A stretch of 64,000 nucleotides of DNA from positions 4,774,001-4,838,000 of the forward strand of contig CM057130.1 of the NCBI GenBank assembly GCA_029964075.1, in the 5' to 3' direction. The stretch is from Patiria pectinifera (lineage: Eukaryota; Echinodermata; Asteroidea; Valvatida; Asterinidae). The notes beneath the pieces are model-generated. The model was not told the DNA's origin, made no database searches, and saw only the letters and a program-made list of their open reading frames with translations. Below are positions 36,801-50,292 of the stretch, one piece after another; the first letter of the stretch is position 1, and every line of letters begins with the position of its first letter. The position numbers and the translations under genes are program-made.

Positions 36801-39800
36801 TCATTTTGCTTTAATTCTAGAACCCGACGAGGAGTCAGGTCATTTAATTAAGCAAGAACTTTTGTTTTGTATGAGGAAATTTTTTATTGGAAAAGAAATT
36901 AATTCATTACAGAATAAGGGAAATGTGACTATAATGACTTGAAAGATTTCTTTAAATCAGTCGTTGTAAATGGCATGGAAATATCATGGAAATCACTATT
37001 GCTTTGGATATTTGCACTGCTTGAAATGCAGTTGTACAGAATAACATCAAATTTTCCAAGTTTAATCACTCTTTTACTATTCCACAACTCACTCCGAGCA
37101 GTAAAGCACATCTTAACCTTCTTCAGATTGTAGCACACAACCTAAAAAAAAACAACACCCTATCCCAGCCTGTTTACAAAACAGCCCCCAAATCCTTTCC
37201 ATCCATTCACCGGACCCAATCAGGGGAGTGATATTATGCCCCGCCCCGGGGTTCCCGACTCCATTGTCAACCGGGCACTCTATTGTTGTGTTTGCCTTGT
37301 CTAGGTTCCCCCTAGGGGCGGGATTGGGTACCCATGGGTGCGCGTACAGCAGGTGCATTGGAACAGGGCTCGGTCCAATCTCCGCGCAGAAATTGGTCTA
37401 ATTGGCATGGCAGGAAGCTGCATATAGACATTAGGGAGTTCGTCCGATTGGCCTGATTTTTGTCCAGGTATTTGAAATAGATGGGTAAGCGTCGATTAAA
37501 TTTCGGTCCTGAGTAGGTTTGAGTCTCAATTTACTCAGAGTAGATTCTGTGTTTGTCAGATTTTTTTTGGGGGGGGGAGGGGGTACTGGCTTTTCTTTCG
37601 TGACAGGAATTTCTTTTTACCCTACTGTACAGTACATCTCTAGGAATTTGACTGAAACCTTCCAAAATGGACTAACGTAGCAGAAGTGGAACACTCTTTT
37701 TTACTGCACACTCTTTTTTACTGCATCAATTAAGGAAGATCAATCAAATTCAAAGTAAAGAAAAAGCTGCTGGGTTCTATCATGGAGAAATAAGAAGGGT
37801 CACAGTCGTCCTGAAATATCGTTCCAAACCTCCTGGTGCAAACTGAAGAATCTTGGAGGATTAGAGCTTTAAGAAAATGAAGTAACACAGTTGATCACAA
37901 TTCCAACTAAGAGAACTCGATCTGGGCTGTTTTGGCAGCCCACCACAAAACTGCAGTTGGGAAGGGGGGGGGGACTAAATTTAGGAAGTGAGTGACACAT
38001 CCAATCTATCATGCTCAAATCTTGTCCAAATTGTGTTTTGCCAAACCCCTGACAGCAAACACTCAACCCTAGGGTGGAAAGGGGCAACATTAGGGCAAAC
38101 AATCAGGTAATCCAATCACCTGTCAATCATTGCTGACAGGGCTCAGCTACATACACACAGTATGAAGTTCAGCATAGCGTATTCGTACGATGTATGTATG
38201 CCGCACTGCTTGAAACATCTGCTCACAGGTGTCGTCCGACCAATGGGGGGGGGGGGGTTTACCATGACGGGACTGGACACCATCTGACTAAAGAGGGCAC
38301 TGTTCAAAGCCGGTGACATTGTAAATTTTCGGACAACAGGTGATGTTTTTCATTGCAGAATAAATGCCGACAGAAGCATGATTTTTCCAACAGACAATGG
38401 GGGAGGTCACATCACCCCTCCCCCCCCCCTTATGACATCCCTGCATATATCTGCTTTATAAGGAATATGAATGAAAATCGCACCATTTGATACACTCAAG
38501 GTAATGGCTTTTTGCTGGGCATGGGGGGGGGGAGGGTTTACTGACAATTTCTTTGAAACTGGACAATATTTTGGAGGTTATGCCATTTGGTGAAAGGTGC
38601 ATGTGGGTCATTGTTTAAATTGGGGTCGACATTTTTCCTGTCGCAGTTACATCTGACATCTATGATTTTATAATTCTGATGCACTCCTTGCTTAATGCAG
38701 TGATCCCCCAAGAGTGATTATGAATAGCAAACTCCATCATAACATGCACCTACCCATACATAAACACAATTTGAAGTGATTCTCAATGATACTTAAATGG
38801 TAACTTAACCTGGTAACAGTAAAGAAACATCAGTAAAGGGCCTAAACCTATATTACAAGGTTTTCTAATCTTTTACGTTATCATGGACGATTTAGCCCAG
38901 AAAATACATGGTGCACCACAATTTTATTATTTGCTGGCCTCAATTATACCTCACATACACTGAAGCAAATATATCGATCACATAATGATAGACTGATAAA
39001 GGCCTTCCATGACTGAATAATAGCCAATATATAAAACTCATCATTTCTTGTTGTAGACAGATTGGAGGTGAGCACATATCGGCGCTAATTGTGTCAGGAG
39101 AGCTCGACGATGTGAGATTAGGACCGAAGCAAGTGTTGGACACTGTACTGCGCCGTACTTGTTTATTGGTTTAGTCTTACATTTAGGATTTCATATTGTT
39201 GGTATTGTAGCTGTGTTTTATAGGCCTGACAGTTAGGTCACATAATGCCTCTTTATTGTTACATGTACATGCCCAGTGGGGGGAATTGTGCACTCTGTAG
39301 GATCAATGAACCACATCCACATGCTTGACTTCACATGAAAACAGCATAGGAAGGATGGAATTGTAATCTACTATGCACGTTTTGATGCACTTCAATTGCA
39401 GTTACTCATTTATTTGTTAATAGTTCCAAGGTTAGCTATCGGATGAGGGTATACATTTTCAGCATACACAATTTTCAATCGTTATCTTTTTATGCTTCAA
39501 ATAAAATTGTGGGCTATTGCTCAACTGCAAAGATTCATAACAAAGGTGGATCTAGGAGGATTTAGGGGGTGATAAACCCTCCTCTTGGGCCGCAAAAAAA
39601 ATAGGAAACTCTGGCAGAAAAACACAGCAAATACCTGCTAATCCCTCTGCTTCTTAACTGACAGCTAACCCCTCCCCCTTGATCCAAACATTGATCCGCC
39701 CCTGAAAAGGGACCATGTTGTTAATCAAATGTGAAAACATAAATGGATGTATATTTAATGACCCTCGTTGCAATTCATGTTGAAAAGAATGAAATTACAA

Positions 39801-42133
39801 CGACCGATTTATGACTATGGATAGATAATTTCCTTGAAATGTTTGCAGTCAAATTTCGTTTCTAGTTTCAATTTCATTAATTAATGAGTTTTACAATGCA
39901 TTTCTGCTCCCCACTTTCCACAAGGCAACTTAGCACTAGAATCTGCGAAATTCAATTTCCTGCTGCATAGCGTGGTAGCCAAAAAAACACAAATGCCCTG
40001 CGTCATCAGGCTTTACACAATAATGCTGGGGGGGGGAGGGGAAAAGAAGAAGAACTAAGGGTTGAAACTGTTCGTCAAGAATAAAATCTCTTAAGTTTCT
40101 TTTCTCAGAAATGATGGAAAAATCACCACTTCTCTTTAAAACCAATTTAGTCGTGAGGTGGGTTCAACGTTCTATACTTATCTGGTCAACACGTTTATGA
40201 ACATGTACTTTGATTTGGCTGCCTATCGACCGTCTCAGAAATCATTCTTTATCGTAAATCACACACATTCTGACATACTCTCGCTGACAATACAGGAATG
40301 TTAATATGCACCCACAATGCACAGCTACACCCAATAAAGTGTGATGGATCGAAACACCAGCTCACTATATGGAGTCAATCAGATCAAAGGAAATGCACAA
40401 AAATATATACTCTTTGACAAACGGAATTAATAGCCTGTATCAGATGGAATAAGATTATACGATGCCGAGTCAACTTTACTGCCTCAATGAAGAATGAAAA
40501 TTTATCTGCTGAATTTTCATCCCAGCAGATAAATACCGCCGTACACCTTGAATACTCAATACTGATATTATCTCATATACTACAGTCGTCGCACTCCGCC
40601 TATCGCCCTATAGCTTGGGCAACTCAAACATTCTTGAAATCAATTCTATTTCCATCCAAAAAATCGCGACTCTATTTTCCTCGGTGAAAATAGAATCGGG
40701 AAAAATGATTAATTGCTACTTACGGGTCGTTAAAAAAATGTAATATTTCTGTAGAACATGAATATTCATCGAGAAGAATTTGTTGTCAAATTAACCACAT
40801 GATTGAAGACAGTGGGAAGTATTTGCAACTGTGATTTTCACAGGATAAACATCTACAAAATGAAAACAGTGGACCCTTATCAAAATGTTAAGATGGTACA
40901 TCAGTGGAAGTCGACACTGACATGTCCTTGGCACACCTGGCATGCTGTGTGACCTCCCTGACAAATTAGACTTGTCACTTTCAGATATGATGGGTGGCCT
41001 GCATACATGTCATATGTCACATTACCTCAGACCAAGGATGGGTTCATTCTCTACATAACATTCAAGGTATATGTGCATTCAATTCCATCAGTTCTAAAGA
41101 TTCCAGTGGTTTCGGTACCAGTTGAATTTTCTCAAAATATCATTTATGGACAGGTTCCATACTGGTATGCAGCGTTGAATTGCCCATACAGCAGTCTTGG
41201 AACCACTCTTCTCCTGCAGTGCTTACATTATTAAAGTTACATATCTGTTTGTCAATTTGCTTATTTTTATTTGACAATCTCCACGGATGTTTTACAGAGA
41301 CAATACAATAAACATGAAATTACAAATTATCAAATTAAAAACAAAGTATGAACATGCATGTACCGGTACAATGTCCGAGGCGTCGAGGATAACGCAAAAA
41401 AAACCCCACACAATCAGCTTATTTTCATTGTGGTCCTCTAGTGAGATACTCAAATCTTGACAATCAAAAATAATAATTTATACAACCTTTAAAAACCTCA
41501 AAAAAACAAACCTCAAATTCAACAAAACTTGCATGCCCCTTTAAGATCCAACTGATCTCCTTTCAATAACCCAAACAAGCTGCTTGACTCTAGGAGCTCA
41601 GAATTGTTACCAGGGGTCAGGTCACCCCTACTTGAAGGTCACTATACAGACATGACTTTAGGTGGCCAAGTCTGTAACAAAATCATTTAAAGGGGCTGTA
41701 GCTAGCCCATCAGCTGTTAGAAGTGAAGTCACCGTCCATCATATTTTGTGAAGAAATATATCTAATTTAATTGACATGTACACTTTTTCCGCAAAGAAGT
41801 ATTATTTTTTGTTTTCAAAAAAATTAAAAGAGCAACGAGATATATTTTATATAAAACTTTCTGTTTAGAAAAAAAATTAAATGTTGTATACTTTTAGACA
41901 GCTCTATTATCATTATTTTGAACAATGGTTCATGGGACTGCATGGTTCCCTCCCCACATCCAACGGAGGGATCGGGAACCAGAATATAGCTCTTCACTTT
42001 TCTGCACAGCTGGGAAAAGTTACATGTACATCCATGGAGATCAGTAGGCTGCACACAGTGCACAAATATTGTTCCATTTTATTCCACTTATTTATCTTGT
42101 ACAGGAGTTGTAGATTTTGTAATTAACCCTTTA
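33867..42133. other. 8.3 kb without recognised exon
   Basis: Either a UBE2E 5' intron or intergenic. It contains an R5-like fragment at about 34850-35000 (TTTCTGCTAAGAAAATG, TGCTTAGCC) and G- or C-tracts. No array, no complete TIR pair and no ORF of coding character were seen. Confidence 0.4.
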
Positions 42134-42400
42134 GGCCAAAAAAAAATAAACTTCTGCTTCCAGGTACCCTTCCTACCCTATTTTGACAACCCCGGCCTAC
42201 CCTAATTTTATTTTGGGGAAAAATGAGGGGAAAAAATGAAAACCATCAATTTACCTTTTACTCTTTACTACACGCAGACACCTCCATATGATCGCACACA
42301 AAAAAAATTGCCAAAAAAACCATTCCCTACCTACCTACAGTACCCTATTTTCAAATGCCATGTAATCGGAAGCAAAACCTCTTCCTTGTTTTTTTTGGCC
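42134..42400. mobile_element. PIF/Harbinger-like MITE, subfamily b
   Basis: GGCCAAAAAAAAATAAACTT at one end and TTTTTTTTGGCC at the other, with TTA outside both (42131-42133 and 42401-42403). Internal CTACCCTATTTTGACAACCC and ATGTAATCGGAAGCA are shared with 47297-47559. Confidence 0.85.
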
Positions 42401-43751
42401 TTACATTGTGTAATATCAATGGGGCATTTTGACAATCTATAAGTGATCCATTCGTTTCAAGAGTTTCATTCTTCAATATATTACCGGCGAAAACATTTAC
42501 ACTCAAAAATTGACCAGCACTACTGACAGGTAATCTGAATAAAAAAAATAGCATTGATGCCGCTGACAAATTCTACTCCAGGCAGTGAATACGTACTGCA
42601 CTAGTGCACACTGAGGAAACTGACATGCTCATTAAATCTGATTTTTACAAAGTGGTCGTGCAGGTCCACTATGCGCATGCTCAAGCATTGTTCATATAAT
42701 TTGAATTGCTTTGGCATTTGTTTTCTAGGGCGCGATTTTCTTTTCCCACCAAAATATAACACAATTCCATCATTAATGGTATATATTCTCTAAAGTACAG
42801 TGGGTAAACTGTGCAGTTTATAATCAACACCTGTAAAATACTTACAAAGTAAACACATTGTACCAGGATTTGGTTAATTGGCAAATTTTGTCGATTTTAC
42901 ATTTATTTATCTGTAATATGTAAAACCTCGAACAATGTCTATCATGGTTTATGAACGTGATTTACACAAGCTTCTAAATTGTTTGACATTCCTGTGTGAA
43001 TTAATGTCCCATCGGGTTTTGATTCTTTGTGGGTATTTTTTAACACCTTTTCAAGTTTCACTAAAGCAGTCCACCTCTCCCATGCAGAATGTGAATTCCA
43101 TGTGTGACTTAGAAGTGTGAATTGGTGTTGGCAGGTGTCACACTTGTTGTCAGTCATCGACAGGTGAATGTAAAAACCTGTCAGAGTCGGAACCCGTCCA
43201 GGAAGTCCACTGAAAATCTAAAAATGACTGGCCACCATCATGTTGCAAAAGAAAGAAAGCCACAGCTTCGAAAACCGGTTTCATATTTCAGGTGAAAATA
43301 TAACAGGGCAATTCCAATGCTATCAAGAGCTCAGTGAATAAACCTGAATTTTTTTTTTTTTTCAATCTCATAGTCAAAGAAATGGTCGTAGGAGAATACA
43401 GACTAGGAGTTTTGAATCATTTCTCTGAATCACAAATTAGATATCACGGTTAATTGGCTCTGTCACGGACATTACATTTCCTTTCATAACGCTGCAATTA
43501 CCCAACAGACATCCCGGCTAGTAGCTCCAAATTTTACTATATACATGTAAACCTGAAGGAATTTTTCAAGGCCCATAGTAAAAAATAAGAAACAGAAATG
43601 GGCAAAATATGAAATTAAGCTGGCGTTGACATGTGTGTAAATGTCAAAAAGTCAAACTTTGTACCGGTCCCTGAATGGAGCATTGTTTAATATTCAGTAT
43701 TCAATTGAGTGAAAAGACAGTCAGTCAAACCAGCACTAGACCAATGCTTAA
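42401..43751. other. Non-coding, nothing recognised
   Basis: No repeat or coding signal that I can support. Confidence 0.45.
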
Positions 43752-44282
43752 AGAGACATACAATATAATTATTTTAATGCAATCCTTGAAAATGCACCCT
43801 TGGGTCCCACTTAACCTTACACTGTATTTTCAATTGTTGTTTTGCCATTTTCAATGGTATTTTGGTGGGTATTTTCGTGCCTTTTTGGTTTTCATGCTAA
43901 TGCAAATTTCCATTATTCGATTATTTTGACATCGACCGGACCCAGGCGCAGGTTTATATTTCACGAGCCTCCATGCCAGACGGGTTCAGGCCGTCATCTG
44001 CGGGTAGCACACCCTGATATTTCCAGCCTCGCTCGCTGCGAGCGGGTCGCTGACAGATATTTCCGGCCTTGCTCGTTGCGTGTTTATCCGTCATCCGTTC
44101 CGAATACCGCAAAACCTTTGCGTGTATACACGTCATCCAACGTGAACTGGTTAAAAAAAGTGCACGTTTCAAATTCAATAAAATAAACCAGAAAGGAATG
44201 TCAAATAGTTTTCATACATTTTTAGAGAATCAGAAAGTTGCCAAAAAATATGTTCCTTAGAAAAATTCATTTCATAGACCCT
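43752..44282 (+). mobile_element. R2 MITE, copy II with replaced interior
   Basis: Flanked by TTAA (43748-43751 and 44283-44286). The left and right thirds match copy I, but about 43935-44150 is a GC-rich segment (for example GCTCGCTGCGAGCGGGTCGC) without counterpart in copy I. Confidence 0.7.
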
Positions 44283-44286
44283 TTAA

Positions 44287-46264
44287 ACCACTTGAATTGA
44301 ACCAGCGGTCCAGATTCAATTTCTAGCCCTAATTTACAATAAAGACAAAAACAGTGTTTTTTGGCACTTTTTCTGGGGGGGGGGGTGGGAGGAACAGTTC
44401 AGAGCACTGTCAGCAGTTTGCTCTGATTTGTCACAGTTGGTCGGGGCTCCGACTCTCACGACTTCAAGCACTGATTTAATTAATTGTACCAGAAATTGAC
44501 AAATGAATTTGCCACACGACAGCAGATTGGATGGGAATACCACTGTGCCAGGCACACTAGTCAAGGTCTACTGATGAGAGTCTGGATACAAACAATCACA
44601 GTGCAAGGGGAACTAACTGGAGGTGAACACAAAGTGGCATCCAGCCGCTACCGAATCGTCTAATTGGAAATGGATACAGAATTCACAGAATATCTTTGAT
44701 TTTTAACTGGGATCTAGCATGGTTTGTAGAGAAAAACAAGTTAATTGTGTTCAATTTTTTTGTTTACTGGTGAACATTATTAGCAGTACCAAATTCCTGC
44801 AATTGTGTAGTGTAGGGCCCTATTCCCCATAAGGGAACAAAAATCCACTTTTAGGTTATTGGCTTCAGCAAACTAGTTATAATGACATTACAAACCAACA
44901 GGTATGCCGTAGATGAAGGACAGGGTTTATATTTTTGGAAGGAAAGTCATTTTGAAAAGGTCATTTTGGAATGATAAAAAAGAAACTTGACTCTATAATT
45001 TGATCAAAACTAAAGAGGGGCCCTATACTATATAATCGCCCACATCTTTGGTAAGTGGCCCCTTTTTTTGGGGGGGGGGGTGTACTAGATGAATTGCTGG
45101 ACGCTTTTTGCCCAACCCCAATGACTCAAAATACGGTACATAACCATCAGAATGCTTAATGAAATGGCACCCGCATTTTCTTCCTCACAAACGCCTTGTC
45201 ATGTCTTCCCCTTCCAAAATTCCTCCCACCCCTCCAAATAAACCATTTAGAACATGTAAAACAGTGACACACATATCCTGGTTCTTTACTTTTCCATCAC
45301 ACTTACAATTTTACAGATGACAATTCCTTAATTTCACCCATGTGTTGCAGAACTTCCAAGGGCACCCAACAGGCAGAAACGAAATTTCCAACTGCAGTGG
45401 CCCAGCTCTGTGTGGTTATCAAGATAAACTGGAAGCCCTATTATCCATTATTCCGTTGCTTCACTCCGCGGCGCACACACACACACACAGCTCATTACTA
45501 CAGCCGGGGACCGTGGACAACGCATGCTGGGGCTTAGCTGGCTTGCATGCCGCGCACCGGGGAAAGAGTAACGCTGATATCTAACGAGACTTGATTTCCT
45601 GGACTGGCCTGAAGGGGGTAGATGATGAGGAGCTATACGGTGCGGCGGCTATCACTAGATAGCATCTCGCTGTATGATACGTAGTTTCTACGTAGGGCGC
45701 GTGCTGCAGTCTTGCAACAGAGCAGCACGCTTGGTGAAAGCCTGTTGTGATTAGGGGCTGGGAGCAGCGTGTTTGCAGGACGGCCAGGCTTATAAATCAG
45801 TGGGCTGGCAGCTGTGCAGATACATGTTGGGGAAAGAAATGTGTGCGGAGTAAGCACCAATAAAATGAATTCCACAATAAATATTTTGTGTAGTATCCAA
45901 GCCTTTGAAAGTTTGAATTGAAAGATGATCTAAAGGAAAATTTTTCTTTGCCCATTGGTAAAGGTTTAAAATTAAAGAAATAAAAAATAAAAAATTTTAC
46001 ACCTGCTTGACACTTTAGGGTTCTAAGGTTGTAATGTCAAATTGCAACACAATCCATTACAAAAAGAACAATGGAAAAACCTCAGAAACAAACACAACAA
46101 AAGTTTTTACTTGAGAAAGCTGTGACAACCTGCCTATGACAACAAATTTGCTCTATCATTCATTATAACGCTATCTAAATAAACTTCTTTGAAAAAAAAA
46201 AATTGCAAGGATAATGAAAAAAAGGGCATCTGGATTGTTAGTTGAACTGATGAATTTTTTGGGG
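44287..46264. other. Non-coding with a GC-richer patch and short CA repeat
   Basis: 45340-45860 is less AT-rich and has a (CA)n run at about 45474-45488 and a TATAAA at about 45792, but no ORF looks real. It could hold an untranslated exon or promoter; this is a guess. Confidence 0.3.
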
Positions 46265-46625
46265 GGAACCGAGTACCCGAGTGCCCGACCGCTAATGTCA
46301 GGAACCGGTTCCAGATTATGGGATCGGGTACCCGTAACCAACCTTACAAATTACTACGCAACTTCTCAGACTATGAAATTGAAAGCTTTTGAATGCCATT
46401 TGTGGAGAATTTTCAAAATGAAAAACCAGGCTACATGGAAAACTACAACAGATTTTACGTTTAAACACGCATTTTAACATGCGACATATGACGCTCACAA
46501 AAGTCGCAGTTTTACACTCCAGACAACTTCCGGGTTTTGAGTTTTAGAGTTGGGTTTCTAATACGGGCACTTATTTTTAATAGAGCACCCTGTTCCCGTA
46601 CTAACTGCAGATACACACCACTAGT
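46265..46625 (-). mobile_element. GGGTACCCG-type MITE, third copy
   Basis: CCGAGTACCCGAGTGCCCG, GTCAGGAACCGGTTCCAGAT and GGGTACCCGTAACC match the reverse complement of 18459-18762. The far end has AGAGTTGGGTTTCTA. Confidence 0.65.
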
Positions 46626-46989
46626 AATAACATCAACTGACACAAACTTCAACAATGTCTGCAAACCTGCTTTCAATCTTGAGTGCTGTTGTTCCTGGAA
46701 TTCGACTGGTAAATTGTGAAAAAGCAGGAAATGAGCGAAAAAATCCAGTCAGATTTTCCCGTCCGACTGAGCTCAAAAGCAAGTGCTGCCACAGACAAGA
46801 ACACGAGGCCATTTTATACAATGCAAAATCTGTGTTGCACTCAGGAAAAAAAGCCTAAGAATTTGTTGACCACTTTGGCACTAGCAACACGGTCTTAAAC
46901 TGGGTCCCTCGCTCCACATGGATAAAATTCAGCCCTTGTCCGGACCCAGGGCGAGGTTCTACGCTAACTAAGTTTCTGCTAACTGTTTA

Positions 46990-47160
46990 ACGCCATGAAA
47001 TTGGGCCGTGGGCCCCATTTCTAATAGTGCTGCTTAACAGTTAGCAGAAAAGTTGTGCTAACTATATAGCAGAAAATCATGCTGCTGCTTTAAGCACTAT
47101 ATTTCATGGCGTGGATGGGCTAACGGTTGTGCATATATATGGAGATTTTTACTGTTACGT
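46990..47160 (+). repeat. R3 dispersed repeat
   Basis: Second copy of the 8190-8340 repeat (AACAGTTAGCAGAAAAGTTGTG, CATGGCGTGGATG, GGAGATTT). Confidence 0.65.
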
Positions 47161-47296
47161 CACTGATTTTCATTATATTAAGAAACTTTTACCTCTGCGG
47201 TAATTGTGACTTTTGCTGTGCTTATTGCTTTTTTATATTCAATTTTTGTTTTGCCATTTTGAAGAGTAGTTTGATGCCTTTTTGTTTTTATGCTAA

Positions 47297-47559
47297 GGCC
47301 AAAGAAAAAAATAGTTCTGCTTCCGGTTTCCCTACCTACCCTATTCTGACAGCCCCTACCCTAATTTTTTTATTGGAAAAATGAGGAAAAAAACACCCAA
47401 AACCATCACTTTATACCTTTTACCCTTGACTACACGCAGACGCCTCCATATGATCGTACACACACAAAAATTGGTAAAAAAAAAAAATCCCTACCTACAT
47501 GTGTACCTACCTTATTTTTGAATGTCATGTAATCGAAAGCAGAACTAATTTTTTTGGCC
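47297..47559. mobile_element. PIF/Harbinger-like MITE, subfamily b, nested
   Basis: GGCCAAAGAAAAAAATAGTT to TTTTTTTGGCC with TAA outside both ends (47294-47296 and 47560-47562). Inserted into R2 copy III; R2 copy I has the unoccupied TTCTAATGAAA at the matching place. Confidence 0.88.
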
Positions 47560-47931
47560 TAATGAAAATGTCCAAACCGGTATATTCGTGAGCAAATGTT
47601 TGATGTCATTTCAGGCAGAAACCTCAATGTTACAGTTATTTCAGCACCACAAGTTGCCAGTTTTTTGGATATTTTGCTGATGTAGATTTTCTTTTCTCTG
47701 GTGATTTGTCGTTGTCTCCATACATGTGACAGTATAAAGCCAATGTGCAAACTTTTCTCAAAAATGTTTTCAATTAACAAATTTTTGGGTTCACAATTTG
47801 AACAGAAAAACCCCCTAAACTGAACAGTGTCTTCCTGAAATGACATCACAACAACAGCGCCCTCAGTTGTCCTGAAAAGCATGGACAATTCTGAATGTTT
47901 ATTAACGAAGTGCACTTTTCAATGAACTTAA

Positions 47932-48448
47932 AGGGAAGATACAACATTTGCAAACATCAAAAAACGAAATGATCAAATTATCACGAAATACCTTACTGAA
48001 TTGTTAGGGATTGACAGTCTAAAGCATCCTGTAAAATCTGGGCTCCTGGTGTGCTGACATTTTCAAGAAATACTGTATTTTTCCAACGCTGGTCGGCCGA
48101 CCAGTGTTGGAAAAAACTGGCTTTTTTTTTAAAACTGCTCCTATTTTTCCATATTTAGTTATTTTGCATTTTGTTTGCAATAGATTACGCACCTGTGAAG
48201 GAGTACAAACCTGCTAGAGTGATTCTTTGACCTTACAATTCCCCAAAGTCTTTACGTTTCTCCATTTCATCTTAAGTGGGGACGGGGAACCAGACTACAA
48301 GAAAATGATTGGTTTTCTTGGTTTTTCCAGCATAAACAAGCCCAAAGTGTGAAAAAAGTCAGTTTAACAATATTTGCTATAACATACTAATCCTCCAAAT
48401 CCATTTATTTCTGAAAATTGCAGCAAAAGCAAATGTTGTACATTCCCT
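47932..48448 (-). mobile_element. M1 MITE, nested in R2 copy III
   Basis: AGGGAAGATACAACATTTGC to TTGTACATTCCCT, flanked by TTAA (47928-47931 and 48449-48452). Contains the central palindrome AACGCTGGTCGGCCGACCAG at about 48083. Confidence 0.88.
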
Positions 48449-48894
48449 TTAACCAAAAAGGGATGTATATAGATTTCATACATTTAAGAGGAGAAAGTTG
48501 CACAGAATATGTTCCTCAGAAAAACTGGTTGCATGTACCCTTTAAGACTGACATCAGCAATTCAAATAGACTATGAATTGATCTTTGGGGATATCAACAC
48601 CACAGTCGTTGAGGATATTCTTTGACAAGTTGTAAGATACAATCACATCAATATTCTATGGCACGCACATGTACATTGGCCTCAAGATATCACTTTGTAT
48701 CTCATGTACATATGTGTTGTAAGAGGAACAACTGCACTCATTGAAAAAAAAACACTCTTTGAGTTTGACAAGTTGTGAACAATCGCACCGTGAACATTGC
48801 GCTGGAGTATGACATCAAGCCATTACTCCAGAGGCACACTATATCCATGGACAGAGTGAGTGATAAATTGCATCAACAATCGCCATTAACATTC

Positions 48895-49575
48895 TTATGC
48901 AAACATACACTCTGTACAAAGTTGTCATTTCAGTCAAAATCAATCAAGTGACTGTTCTTAGCAGTTAAGAGCTCCCAGACTACATGTACATAAAGCAGGA
49001 TTGACTCACTATGACTGTTTATGTAACTTGATACAGCTATGTTTTGACTGTAGGTGACTGATAAGACAGCTGTGCCTACCACTTGCCTGCTTTTGTCTGT
49101 TGACTGAATTTAACTAGTCACAGAGCTTGCTCCTAACATGATCTGACCGTTGGTAAGTAACTAGCCTGTGTATAAAGCATGGCCGGGGAATTAGAGTATT
49201 GATTTTTTTTGACTGTCTGTGACTGTTCAGACAGCAGGAGGGTTAAAACTCTCCATCTCTGGCTGACACATTTGACAAAACCATCCCAGCAGTCAAGACC
49301 AATCAAGTGACTCAAACACAATTGAGTTCTCCCCTACATAAACAGGATTGACTGTGACTGTCTATGTAACTTGATACAGCTTCGCCTTGACTGTAGGAGA
49401 TTGATAAGCCAGCTGTGTCAACCAGTCACCTGCTTTTGACTGTTGATGGAATTTGACCAATCACAGTGCCTACAGGAAATATGATCTGACTGTTGGTGAC
49501 TAGCCCGTGTCTAAGTTATGGAAGGGGAAGTGGATTGAATTTCAGACTGTCTGTGACTGATCAAACAGTAGGATA
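48895..49575 (+). repeat. Two R4 copies in tandem
   Basis: 48895-49245 and 49262-49575 both run from CAATCAAGTGACT through ACTTGATACAGCT to GACTGTCTGTGACTG. Neither has the palindrome of the copy at 22262. Confidence 0.85.
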
Positions 49576-49785
49576 GTTTAATAATCTAATGATCAATCAT
49601 TAATCATGTACAATTACAAAACGGCCCAAATATTAACATTCACTCCAACGTAACGCACCATTTAGTGCCTCAATCTTAAAGAATCACTGGTGCGTGGTAC
49701 TTCATGGGGACACGGATCTTTCCAGTCATCGGGAGCAAAGAGAGGAATAGGTTGCCATATTCCGTTCAACAACTTCTTACTTTAA

Positions 49786-50288
49786 AGGGAATTATATACA
49801 ACATTTGCTTTTGCTGTAATATTCAGAAATGGATGGATTAATATTTTTCACTGACTTGTTTGAAGTTTTGTGTTTGTAGATGTTAAAAAAACCAAGAAAA
49901 ACAATCATGTTCTTGAAGTCTGGTTCCCTGACTCCACTTAAATTGAAATGGAGCTATTAATAGTTTATAGACGTCGGGGATTTGTAAGGTCAGGGAACTA
50001 GTCTAGTTGGCTTGTACCCATTCATAGGTGTGTAATAGATTGCAAACAAAATTCAGATTAACTAAAACTACGGTAAATTAGGGGCAGTATTTTAAAAAAA
50101 GCCTCTTTTTTTTTCCAACACTGGAAATTGATACAAAAACACCACTTTTTAAAAAAATGTCAGTACACCAGGTGCCACGATTTTACAGGATGCTTTAGAC
50201 TGTCATTCACTAACAGTCCATCAAGGTATTTTATAACAATTCAGTAGTTTGTTTTTTTTGGCAAATGTTGTAACTTGTATATATTCCC
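49786..50288 (+). mobile_element. M1 MITE without central palindrome
   Basis: AGGGAATTATATACAACATT to ATATATTCCC with TTAA outside both ends. At the centre it reads CCAACACTGGAAATTGATAC instead of the palindrome. Confidence 0.85.
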
Positions 50289-50292
50289 TTAA

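Larger units (their letters stand above)
47225..48541 (+). mobile_element. R2 MITE, copy III, interrupted by two younger MITEs
   Basis: Pieces 47225-47293, 47563-47927 and 48453-48541 align in order with copy I (for example TTTTGCCATTTTGAAG, GATGTCATTTCAG, ATATTTTGCTG, AAAAAGGGATGT). The right end is followed by TTAA (48542-48545). The left end is truncated. Confidence 0.75.

Noticed and set aside
45340-45875. Possible exon or promoter in a GC-richer patch
   Set aside because: Two ORFs overlap in opposite directions without recognisable domain or paired splice sites; the TATAAA alone is weak.
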